A DNA stretch of 64,000 nucleotides from positions 178,929 through 242,928 of the forward strand of contig JAUSNO010000024.1 in assembly GCA_030645915.1 (NCBI GenBank), written 5' to 3'. The notes under the pieces were generated by a model. That model made no database searches. It saw only the letters and a list, made by a program, of their open reading frames with translations, and was not told the DNA's origin. Source of the stretch: Undibacterium sp. (GTDB lineage Bacteria > Pseudomonadota > Gammaproteobacteria > Burkholderiales > Burkholderiaceae_D). Shown piece after piece: positions 17,893 through 25,450 of the stretch. Within the stretch, counting starts at the first letter, position 1; each line of letters opens with the position of its first letter. The translations under genes and the position numbers were made by a program.

Positions 17893-19128
17893 TCACTGCC
17901 AGTCTGCCAGCCATTCCAATACACCCAGGCCAGCCTGGCGCCCCGTGGCAAAGCAAGCCGTCAGCAGATAGCCACCGGTCGGCGCCTCCCAATCGAGCAT
18001 TTCGCCCGCACAAAATAGCCCCGGCATATCGCGCAACATCAGATGCGCATCCAGCGCCTCAAAACATACGCCACCGGCGCTACTGATTGCCTCGTCTATC
18101 GGCCTTGGCGCGATCAGACTCAATGGCAAAAACTTGATCTCTGCCGCCAGACGCGCAGGCTGCTGAAAATATTCAGGAGGCAGGCACTCATGCAACAAGG
18201 CTGTCTTCAGGCTATCCAACCCAAGCCGGCTCTGCAAATGACTCGACATGGAACGCGAACCACGCGGATGCATCACATCCGCGAGCACCCGCTCTGCCGT
18301 CTTGCCTGGGACCAGATCAAGATGCAAGGTCACCTTGCCCTCTCTTGCAATGCCATCGCGCAAATGGGAAGACAGCGCATAGATCAGGCTGCCCTCAACA
18401 CCACCGTCGGTCATGACAAATTGCCCCTGACGCGCCATATCCACACCGCAGCGATCCTTGACATGCGCGATGACAGACGTCATCGGATGTCCGGCGAAGC
18501 GCTGTTTGAAATACGCTGACCAGGCAACATCAAAGCCACAGTTTGCAGGCTGCAACGGAGCAATTTGCACCCCTTTTTGTGTCAGGAGATTGACCCAAGC
18601 ACCGTCAGAACCCAGCCGCGCCCAGCTACCCCCGCCCAAGGCAAGGACTACCGCATCGGCCTGTACCAGCACCTCGCTCTCAGCGTGGGCAAACCGCAAA
18701 TGATTGTCATCCCAGCCGAGCCAGCGGTGCCGCATATGAAAATGCACGCCACTCTGACGCAGTCGATGCAGCCAGGCGCGCAGCAGCGGCGCGGCTTTCA
18801 TATCACTAGGAAACACGCGTCCAGAGCTACCGACAAAAGTGGCAATGCCCAAACCGGCTGCCCATGCTCGCAAGGCATCACCGTCAAATTGATCGATCAA
18901 AGGCGCCAGCGCGTCACTGCGCTGGCCATAACGCCCCATAAATGCCTGCCTGTGCTCGGAATGCGTGAGATTCATGCCACCTTTACCAGCCAACAAGAAC
19001 TTGCGTCCCACGGATGGCATGGCATCATAGAGATCGACGCACCAGCCAGCACTGGCAATGGTCTCAGCCGCCATCAGGCCAGCCGGACCGCCACCAATCA
19101 CGACAATCTTGCGGGCTGCTTGTTGCAT
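17893..19128 (-). CDS. TIGR03862/HI0933-family FAD-dependent flavoprotein
   Basis: Flavoprotein of 411 residues with an N-terminal FAD-binding Rossmann motif (VVIGGGPAGLMAAETIASAG). It also has GRKFLLAGKGGMNLTHSE, the hallmark of the YhiN/HI0933 family, and a C-terminal FAD-closing segment, PGLFCAGEMLDWEAPTGGY. The family is widespread and predicted to be an NAD(P)/FAD-dependent oxidoreductase, but the substrate is not established. The start at 19128 is backed by AGGAAA upstream. It is transcribed leftward toward the YbaK operon with a gap of about 60 bases and could be co-transcribed with it. No signal peptide was seen, so it is cytoplasmic. Confidence 0.93.
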   Translation of the reverse strand: MQQAARKIVVIGGGPAGLMAAETIASAGWCVDLYDAMPSVGRKFLLAGKGGMNLTHSEHRQAFMGRYGQRSDALAPLIDQFDGDALRAWAAGLGIATFVGSSGRVFPSDMKAAPLLRAWLHRLRQSGVHFHMRHRWLGWDDNHLRFAHAESEVLVQADAVVLALGGGSWARLGSDGAWVNLLTQKGVQIAPLQPANCGFDVAWSAYFKQRFAGHPMTSVIAHVKDRCGVDMARQGQFVMTDGGVEGSLIYALSSHLRDGIAREGKVTLHLDLVPGKTAERVLADVMHPRGSRSMSSHLQSRLGLDSLKTALLHECLPPEYFQQPARLAAEIKFLPLSLIAPRPIDEAISSAGGVCFEALDAHLMLRDMPGLFCAGEMLDWEAPTGGYLLTACFATGRQAGLGVLEWLADWQ

Positions 19129-19189
19129 CGTTTTTTCCTGTGTAATGAACCAATGGCGTCATTGTAAACGCTGAACGACAATGCAAAAC

Positions 19190-19356
19190 CTAGTAGCCTG
19201 TCGGACTTAGGGTGTCGAAGCGAAAAATCGGCTGGGCGAGGGTAGATTTTGTCGGATTTGCAGCGTCAATATCTAGATATTGACCAAAAACCGATGGAAT
19301 ATGCACCGTCCAGGTGATTTTGCAGCCGACAACTCCTAAGTCCGACAGTCTGCTAG
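19190..19356. mobile_element. 167-bp MITE/REPIN-like element with 22-bp terminal inverted repeats
   Basis: The left end 19190-19211 (ctagtagcctgtcggactta plus gg) and the right end 19335-19356 are inverted copies matching at 20 of 22 positions, with a perfect 14-base core, CTGTCGGACTTAGG. In the middle, 19265-19284 is a perfect 20-base palindrome, gtcaatatctagatattgac. It has no coding capacity. The structure fits a non-autonomous mobile repeat (MITE or REP doublet) mobilised in trans. Confidence 0.7.
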
Positions 19357-19436
19357 ACAATATAAAATGATACGTAAGATAAACTACGCGTTACGGCAAC
19401 ATCTCAATAGTTGCAATTAGCCACAGACTTCCTACA

Positions 19437-20051
19437 ATGAAAAAAGAAGTTCCGTTTCGTAACAAATACAAGGTTGACATGTCAAACAGAAAATTTCATC
19501 GCTATGGTGTGTGCATTCTCAGCGTGTGGCTATCCGCCTGCGCCTCCCTATTGCCGACGTCAAAACAAACGAATGACCTGCCTTGGGAAAGCTACGAAAA
19601 AGCACAAGAAGTTTTCGCCAGTATCACGCCAGCAAGCACCAGATTAGATGATTTGCGCAAGCTTGGCATCAGTCCAGATAACACGCCTAACGTGGCACTC
19701 CTTAATTACGCCGATGTCATGCGCCGTCTGGCTGCCACCTCTTCTGTGGAGATTAATCTGCTGCCGCCCGAAGTGCAGAAATGCCTGGCCTCGCATACAG
19801 AATGTTATGCCTACCAGATCGAGCAAAAACGACTGGACAGAAGGCGTTTTGGCAATTTCTGGCTAGACTTTTTGACATTTAACCGCCAGGTTCAAGTCTC
19901 GGGCTGGCAATTCGAAGCCTTGATCATCATGCAAAAAGATATCGTGGTCTATAAATTGTGGAGCGGCAAACCCAATATCCAGCAACTGGAAGAAGAGCGC
20001 AATCCCTTGGGACCGCTGCAAGGCTTAGGGTCAAGCATCTTAAAACGTTAG
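19437..20051 (+). CDS. Hypothetical lipoprotein
   Basis: Protein of 204 residues with a basic N terminus and a hydrophobic stretch ending in the lipobox LSAC (VCILSVWLSAC). It is therefore probably lipid-modified and anchored in the envelope. The mature part is hydrophilic and has LPPEVQKCLASHTECYAYQIEQ, with two Cys that could form a disulfide, and a more hydrophobic middle, FGNFWLDFLTFNRQV. I do not recognise a family with confidence. An alternative start at Met15 (about 19480, MSNRKF) would give a more standard lipoprotein signal length and may be the real one. It is monocistronic, with a strong terminator downstream and the MITE-like element upstream. Confidence 0.75.
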   Translation: MKKEVPFRNKYKVDMSNRKFHRYGVCILSVWLSACASLLPTSKQTNDLPWESYEKAQEVFASITPASTRLDDLRKLGISPDNTPNVALLNYADVMRRLAATSSVEINLLPPEVQKCLASHTECYAYQIEQKRLDRRRFGNFWLDFLTFNRQVQVSGWQFEALIIMQKDIVVYKLWSGKPNIQQLEEERNPLGPLQGLGSSILKR

Positions 20052-20180
20052 CAGATACATAGTCGGGCATTTTTCAATGAAAAATTTCTGACAAAAATCG
20101 GCTACGTTGTGACTTTCATGCACTTGTCTCTATCTTCAGATGCCGTATACATGGCGTACTATTTTCGACGATGGAAAATA

Positions 20181-20211
20181 AAAAAAGGGGCGAATATTTC
20201 GCCCCTTTTTT
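20181..20211. terminator. Strong bidirectional terminator
   Basis: A perfect 14-bp stem, AAAAAAGGGGCGAA / TTCGCCCCTTTTTT, with a three-base loop. It is placed between the rightward lipoprotein gene and the leftward binding-protein gene and can terminate both. Confidence 0.93.
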
Positions 20212-20229
20212 TATTGCAATAATCTGCTT

Positions 20230-21333
20230 CTATTTTGCCCAATAGCTTTGATAACGCTCACGAAAATCATTGTCTGGATCAAACACATTCTTTGGTCCTC
20301 CATCATAGGCAATGTTCTGGCTGGTCACCAAATGTACCGGCGTAACATAGTTGCTCGGCGCTACCCCTGAAAATGCACGGTTAAGCTCATCGACTATTTG
20401 CCAGCCATGCTGAAACAGCGGTTCAGGAACAGTTCCAATTTGCGAAGAATTTGCCCGTATGCGCTTATAAGCCGACGCAGAGCCGTCGCCGGCAGATAAG
20501 CCGCGCAACTTGTTATTGGCCAGGATAGCTGCAATTTCTGGTTTTGCCATCACGTCAAAATACACATCATTCACCCCAATCACATGGGTCCATTTTGCAC
20601 CATGACGTTTCACCAATGCATCGGCCAATGCCGGCATTTTTTTGTAGACTTCATACGCAGGGAGTTCTTCTACGCTCAACAATCGGCAGCTGTCGCACTG
20701 TTTGATGATTTCGATAATCGCATTCGATTTAGCGGTGAGATACGGGCTGGAGGAGTCCGTAAACAACACGATTCCGGATTTGGTATTTGATTCCACCACG
20801 CCGTACAGTGCGGCAATTTGCGCGCCATCTTTAGGGTTGGTGGTCACGTTAGTAAACAATCCTTCAACCGGGCCCGACTTCACGTTCGCATGCCATCCAA
20901 CCACGGGCACTTTCGCTTTCTCAGCAGCGGCAATACCTTTCGCCTGACTTGCTGCATCCACACCCGCCAGAACAATACCGTTGGCTTTCATATCCAGAGC
21001 CTGGTTCACAATCCCCGCACCTTGGCACAGACCACGACAATCAATAAGTAACACTTCCCAACCTGTTCCTACGGTAGCTTCCTTAATGCCAGTGTAAATG
21101 CCGTAATTGCCTGCATCATTCATGTTAGACGCGATAAAAACAATTTTTTTGTTTTTCTGTAATTTTGGACCTTCGACAGGGCCCTCCCATTTCGACTTTA
21201 ATGCAGCGGCCTTAGCCACTTTGGCGTTGGCGCGGCTGAGAAATTGCATGGGGTTTTCTTGCGCCATCGCTCCACTGATGAAACAAGACACAAGCAATAA
21301 CACTGTCAGGTACTTACCTTGAATAGCAGTCAT
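20230..21333 (-). CDS. Sugar-type ABC transporter periplasmic substrate-binding protein
   Basis: Periplasmic binding protein of the type I (ribose/galactose-like) fold. The signal peptide LLLVSCFISGAMAQE has a clear AMA cleavage site. The mature protein shows KKIVFIASNMNDAGNYGIYTGI, then ANGIVLAGVDAASQAKGI and VPVVGWHANV, then THVIGVNDVYFDVM and LSAGDGSASAYKRI, in the order usual for Peripla_BP_4 members. I chose Met at 21333, directly before the signal peptide; an upstream TTG frame would add 17 residues without a better ribosome binding site. No ABC ATPase or permease lies nearby, so it is either a sensor partner or serves a transporter encoded elsewhere. The ligand is unknown. Confidence 0.85.
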   Translation of the reverse strand: MTAIQGKYLTVLLLVSCFISGAMAQENPMQFLSRANAKVAKAAALKSKWEGPVEGPKLQKNKKIVFIASNMNDAGNYGIYTGIKEATVGTGWEVLLIDCRGLCQGAGIVNQALDMKANGIVLAGVDAASQAKGIAAAEKAKVPVVGWHANVKSGPVEGLFTNVTTNPKDGAQIAALYGVVESNTKSGIVLFTDSSSPYLTAKSNAIIEIIKQCDSCRLLSVEELPAYEVYKKMPALADALVKRHGAKWTHVIGVNDVYFDVMAKPEIAAILANNKLRGLSAGDGSASAYKRIRANSSQIGTVPEPLFQHGWQIVDELNRAFSGVAPSNYVTPVHLVTSQNIAYDGGPKNVFDPDNDFRERYQSYWAK

Positions 21334-21611
21334 GATTCCGGAATAGTCAGAGTGAAAGAAAAACCGGTGAGTCGCAAAGGACAATGCAAATCAACCGCAA
21401 GAAGAAGAAACTTTACTACATTTACAAGACGATTATTGCAGAAAATTGTCCTGTGTAAATAGAGTTTCCATTCCTAATAAGCAACTTGGAATAAAATATT
21501 GCGATGTGGAAATAATATCGCATTATATTCGGTCAACTCACGATTTTTGTTTCAAAAAGGCGACTTATCCGGGAAATTTGAACAATGTTGCGAAGTTAAT
21601 TCTGCCCATAT

Positions 21612-22403
21612 TTACTGCCACTTAATTTCACCGGAACCGGAACGTTCTACATTTTTTTTGCCTGGATTGCCCAGGACAGTGACGTCACCGCTCCCCGTTA
21701 AACGCACTTTGATATCCTGATTCGCAAACACGTGCGCGTCAGCTGAGCCGGAAGACTCAAGTGTGACTTGGTTGGCCTTTAAGCTGGCGGCATCAAGGTC
21801 ACCGGAACCCGACAGTTTGACACTGAAGACTTTACTTTGCCCCTTGATACTGGCGTCGCCTGAGCCCTGCAAGGCAATATCGAGCTTCTCGTTATTCGAT
21901 ATCACCAGTTTAAGATCGCCACTCCCTTCAGAACTTGCTTTGACTTGCTGGTATTCCCCCTCAAAATTAAGCTTACCGGAGCCACGTGTCTGTATGCTTA
22001 GCTTACTCCCCCAAAAGCCTCTGACCATGCTATCCCCGCTCCCTAGCATTTGCAGCTTTTCCAAGCCAGTAAGATTGAGCTCGACAATCAAGGGTTGTCG
22101 GGTAGTGATAATGAGCCCGCGCGTACCAATATATAAGGTATCGCCCTCCATTTTTGTGGTGACATGCGACAACATACTGGCATCTCCCTTGATCGTCATC
22201 GCGGGAATAGCCGCTTGTTTGAGGATAAGATCAATCGAACCACTCATCACAAGATTGACCACTTGCGCATCGACAACGCGATTTTCACTATTGACGACAC
22301 TATTGCTGGTACCGGCATGCGCACGCATAAAGCTGGCGCTCAGTGCGATCAGCAAGATGGCCAATATCAACATCGCTATACCGGTTCGGATGATAAGTTT
22401 CAT
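21612..22403 (-). CDS. DUF2807 (GIN domain) envelope protein
   Basis: Protein of 263 residues with one N-terminal membrane anchor (about 7-27) and a large exported domain of repeating beta-strands. The GIN/DUF2807 pattern is clear: repeated SGSGD turns occur at GSGDLKLVIS, GSGDASIKG, SGSGDLDAASL, SSGSADAHVF, TGSGDVTVLG and SGSGEIKW. This region predicts a right-handed beta-helix-like stack. The family is known mostly as putative adhesin heads or envelope-stress-associated proteins, and no enzymatic role is expected. The start at 22403 has AGGAGC six bases upstream. It follows the HAAS-domain gene by about 40 bases, a pairing common in bacteria, so the two are probably co-transcribed. Confidence 0.88.
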   Translation of the reverse strand: MKLIIRTGIAMLILAILLIALSASFMRAHAGTSNSVVNSENRVVDAQVVNLVMSGSIDLILKQAAIPAMTIKGDASMLSHVTTKMEGDTLYIGTRGLIITTRQPLIVELNLTGLEKLQMLGSGDSMVRGFWGSKLSIQTRGSGKLNFEGEYQQVKASSEGSGDLKLVISNNEKLDIALQGSGDASIKGQSKVFSVKLSGSGDLDAASLKANQVTLESSGSADAHVFANQDIKVRLTGSGDVTVLGNPGKKNVERSGSGEIKWQ

Positions 22404-22445
22404 TTCATGCTCCTAAAAATTAATAACTGATATTGATCTGCTGCG

Positions 22446-23258
22446 TCATGCTGTGACGGGCGGACGCAGCAATGAAATATTCCAACGTAAATAGTTTTTA
22501 AAGCCGATGAAGGTGTACTTGGTCATGAACAGACAGAGCATGAACAATGCAATACCACCGAACAAAAAACCCAGACCATGAAAGATATGGACGCTCTTTA
22601 AGTGATTCCCGATACGCACGTGAACTGCTGAATTCTCCTCAGCGACTTTACCTGTCTCAGTGACGGAGGCACTTGCAGTCGGGCTTGCTGCAGTGCTTGT
22701 TACGGCGTTACTGGCCACATCTTCTTGGTCCTCATCGTTCACCGTAATTCCTGTGGAAGTAATATCGACCTTGACGTTGCCGTGGTGACGGTGAGAAAAC
22801 CCTTCGTCCACGACACCGTTCACTCGTTGAGAGTGATGGGAAGGAATGCTCAGGTTGATTTGCGGCACTCCAGATAATACGGTTGCCGTCATCACGATTC
22901 CCACAACATAAAAAGCAAGCGAGCCAAGATATGTGGCAAACAGCATGGTGCTGTACACAATGGCGGGGATGATCATGAAGAGGTTGAATACCAGTACGCC
23001 AAGCAAAGCCACCAGTAAACTCGCCACATTGGTCGGATTGACATTCTTCTTAAGATCTTGATAGCGCAGGCTGGCGCGTTTTTGTGCCGCCACAATATGG
23101 GGAGCGGGAAGACTGGCAGCGATAGCACTCTCATCGCGGCCTGCCACCAACCCATCGACAAACCTGCCTTCGTAAGCCCACATGGTGTCTTCGACCACAT
23201 CCGCCGGCAAGCCTTCGAGCTCTTGCCTAAGAGTATTCATATAGTCTGTTTTGTTCAT
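22446..23258 (-). CDS. HAAS (DUF1700-like) domain membrane protein
   Basis: Protein of about 270 residues beginning with the HAAS signalling domain: MNKTDYMNTLRQELEGLP, then VVEDTMWAYEGRF and IAASLPAPHIVA. Two or three membrane segments follow (about 85-150), then a polar Ser/Thr/Val-rich linker, and a last membrane span near the C terminus (LFGGIALFMLCLFMT). The start at 23258 is supported by GGAGAGAG directly upstream; a longer frame to 23321 has none. Such proteins usually sit between a PadR-type regulator and a DUF2807/DUF4097 protein. Here the DUF2807 partner is present, but no PadR gene adjoins. It is likely an envelope-stress or membrane-organisation module of unknown signal. Confidence 0.82.
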   Translation of the reverse strand: MNKTDYMNTLRQELEGLPADVVEDTMWAYEGRFVDGLVAGRDESAIAASLPAPHIVAAQKRASLRYQDLKKNVNPTNVASLLVALLGVLVFNLFMIIPAIVYSTMLFATYLGSLAFYVVGIVMTATVLSGVPQINLSIPSHHSQRVNGVVDEGFSHRHHGNVKVDITSTGITVNDEDQEDVASNAVTSTAASPTASASVTETGKVAEENSAVHVRIGNHLKSVHIFHGLGFLFGGIALFMLCLFMTKYTFIGFKNYLRWNISLLRPPVTA

Positions 23259-23369
23259 TTCTCTCTCCATGAGGCATCTTGCAATATGTGTGATGTGCAC
23301 GACGTATGCGCATGGAAGCACTTTATGCGGACGGCACTAAAGACGCTATAGAGAAGCGATAGTGCGCAA

Positions 23370-25157
23370 TTAGCGAGGGATGAATTGCAAAAATGAAGGA
23401 TGAATGGTGTGCGCTGTTTGCGCCATCACCGGAGACCCGGCTGGACGAGAAATATATGCATCGGCGACGGATGTACTTTTCGGGTCACGCGTCAGACGCA
23501 GACTGTCGCAATACCGCAGCTTCCTGGTAAAACTGGTATCAAACAGGCTATGTTTATAGTCCAATAACTTGTACTTTACATTATACAAACTCAAGAGCGT
23601 ATGGATGGTCTGATCTGATTGAAACGGTGCGTGGAGATTTTCTTTTAATGCTGTAATTTTTTTATTCATGGAAATTTTCAAGGAATCAGATATCCAGAAA
23701 AATGCCGGTATTTCATTGATCGATCGATACGGCAAGTTTTCTGCATGGCCGAAAAACTCGCCCTTTTCATTGATTGCTTCGCCATGATCTGAAATATAGC
23801 TCAGCGTTACCGGCGCTAGCCTGTCCTGCATGTCGATCATGCGCGAGGTAAAAAAATCGTTATAGAGTACGGCGTTGTCATATTGATTAAACGTCTGCAT
23901 CGCTGAAGCGCTAAGGACGTTGCCATTTCCGGAATGCGATTTCTTATCTGCATCATGAAAGACATTGTAGCTTTCCGGATAGCGCAGGTCGTAACGTGCA
24001 TGCGCGCCGATCAGGTGGATGATGATGAATTTTTTTCTGACGCCGTTTTTCAATATTTCTCTTACTGGCAACAATAGTTTTTCATCATGGCTAACGCCGT
24101 CATTCCAACCGCGCCGATTGGTGAATAGCTTGTGATCCGCAGAAGAGGAAAACACGGACAGAAAACTGTCATGTTCACCGATTTCCTGCTGATTCGATAC
24201 CCAGTATGTGGAGAATCCGGCCGCCTTCATGAGCTGAATCAGATTTGGCGCAGAATACAGGTAATCGCGATCCTCGCGCGTGGCGAACGTCAACATTTCC
24301 TGCAGCGCGGGAATCGTCGTATTTCGTGACGAACAAGTGTCCTGCTGGACAAAAAGCTGGTCCGACATTTTTGTCAAATGGGGGCTGGTATTGCGGCCAT
24401 AACCATACAGGGACATATGGTTGCGGTTGATGGATTCGCTGATAATCAGAATGTGCGTCATCTCACTGTCGTCGTTCCTCACCTCACCAGGCAGAATTGA
24501 GGGGGCGTGGGAATTAAGTTGATTCACCCTGGCCTTTTCACGAATGGCCGAAAACACGGATTTATTGATGCTAAATATAGGGTTATAGTCAATCAGGTAA
24601 GGTTTGATGTCGCTCACTGCGAATGCTGCAATGCACGAGAATGTCAGCGCTGGCGCAACAGCATGTAATGGTGCACAGGATAATTTTTTCATGCGGACAG
24701 GACTGATCGAAAAATACAGCACCGGCAGGGAGACCGCCAAAGAAAAAATCAGATAACCACTTTTCAGATTGGCGGCAATATATTCCTTCATTTCCTGGAT
24801 ATTCGTATCTATCAGCGGATATATCGATGGCAAGCCGATCAGTTGATCGTAAATCAAGAAGTGATAAGCCTCACAAAAAAGAAAAACGAATTGAAAGAAA
24901 TAGACCGTCCTCAGTATGCCGTTCTTTACCGGGACGCTCGCTATCATCGCGATGGCGCTCAGGCCACTCAGCAGCAGCAGCACATTAAACACCGATGATT
25001 TGGCCAAAATAGAGGGAAAAAGGCCGGAATATTCGGATAAGTAAGCAAAACAAGCGGTCACAAAAAATGGATAAAGCAAGAGCATGGCATTCGGCCAATA
25101 TCCTGTATTGCGCAAAAAATTTGTCTTTCCCTTATTCATCCTCATGATGATGCCCAT
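23370..25157 (-). CDS. Lipid A / LPS core phosphoethanolamine transferase family (sulfatase fold)
   Basis: Inner-membrane enzyme transferring phosphoethanolamine from phosphatidylethanolamine to lipid A, core or another surface glycan. About five N-terminal membrane spans (residues 20-190) are followed by a periplasmic alkaline-phosphatase-fold domain. ILIISESINRNHMSLYGYG holds the first metal Glu, SRNTTIPAL near residue 282 the nucleophilic Thr, HLIGAHARYDLRYP a conserved His, and YISDHGEAINEKGEFFGHA near 455 the Asp-His metal pair and final His. The length of 595 is typical for EptA/CptA-like proteins. Modification of this kind usually lowers the negative surface charge and sensitivity to cationic peptides. 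No PmrAB-type regulator is next to it. The exact acceptor is not determined. Confidence 0.88.
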   Translation of the reverse strand: MGIIMRMNKGKTNFLRNTGYWPNAMLLLYPFFVTACFAYLSEYSGLFPSILAKSSVFNVLLLLSGLSAIAMIASVPVKNGILRTVYFFQFVFLFCEAYHFLIYDQLIGLPSIYPLIDTNIQEMKEYIAANLKSGYLIFSLAVSLPVLYFSISPVRMKKLSCAPLHAVAPALTFSCIAAFAVSDIKPYLIDYNPIFSINKSVFSAIREKARVNQLNSHAPSILPGEVRNDDSEMTHILIISESINRNHMSLYGYGRNTSPHLTKMSDQLFVQQDTCSSRNTTIPALQEMLTFATREDRDYLYSAPNLIQLMKAAGFSTYWVSNQQEIGEHDSFLSVFSSSADHKLFTNRRGWNDGVSHDEKLLLPVREILKNGVRKKFIIIHLIGAHARYDLRYPESYNVFHDADKKSHSGNGNVLSASAMQTFNQYDNAVLYNDFFTSRMIDMQDRLAPVTLSYISDHGEAINEKGEFFGHAENLPYRSINEIPAFFWISDSLKISMNKKITALKENLHAPFQSDQTIHTLLSLYNVKYKLLDYKHSLFDTSFTRKLRYCDSLRLTRDPKSTSVADAYISRPAGSPVMAQTAHTIHPSFLQFIPR

Positions 25158-25450
25158 GATTTTTCCGGTCTCCTTGCCGCTTGCCCCTAAGGACTAGGCC
25201 TGCACATTGCGCAGCCAGGATTTGTCGATGCCATCTGGCTGGGAATTTATATTTATATATATCATTTAGATTGATAAGGATACGCAGCGCGGCTAGCCTG
25301 ACACTTGCGTTTTATCAAAACCGGCGCTTGCTGACTTAGGACTCGTTAGGAAATAACCTGCAAATAAAAAAGCTGAAGAGCAGATGGATTTTTGCGTGAG
25401 GGGAATATTGTCGCGTAAAAAAATGAATCGCGGATGGCAGGGCCTTGAAC
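25158..25450. other. Intergenic region without recognised features
   Basis: About 290 bases between two leftward genes. It includes an AT-rich run (about 25240-25270) that could be the promoter of the phosphoethanolamine transferase gene. No repeat of the families seen elsewhere and no hairpin with a T-tract was found. Confidence 0.4.
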
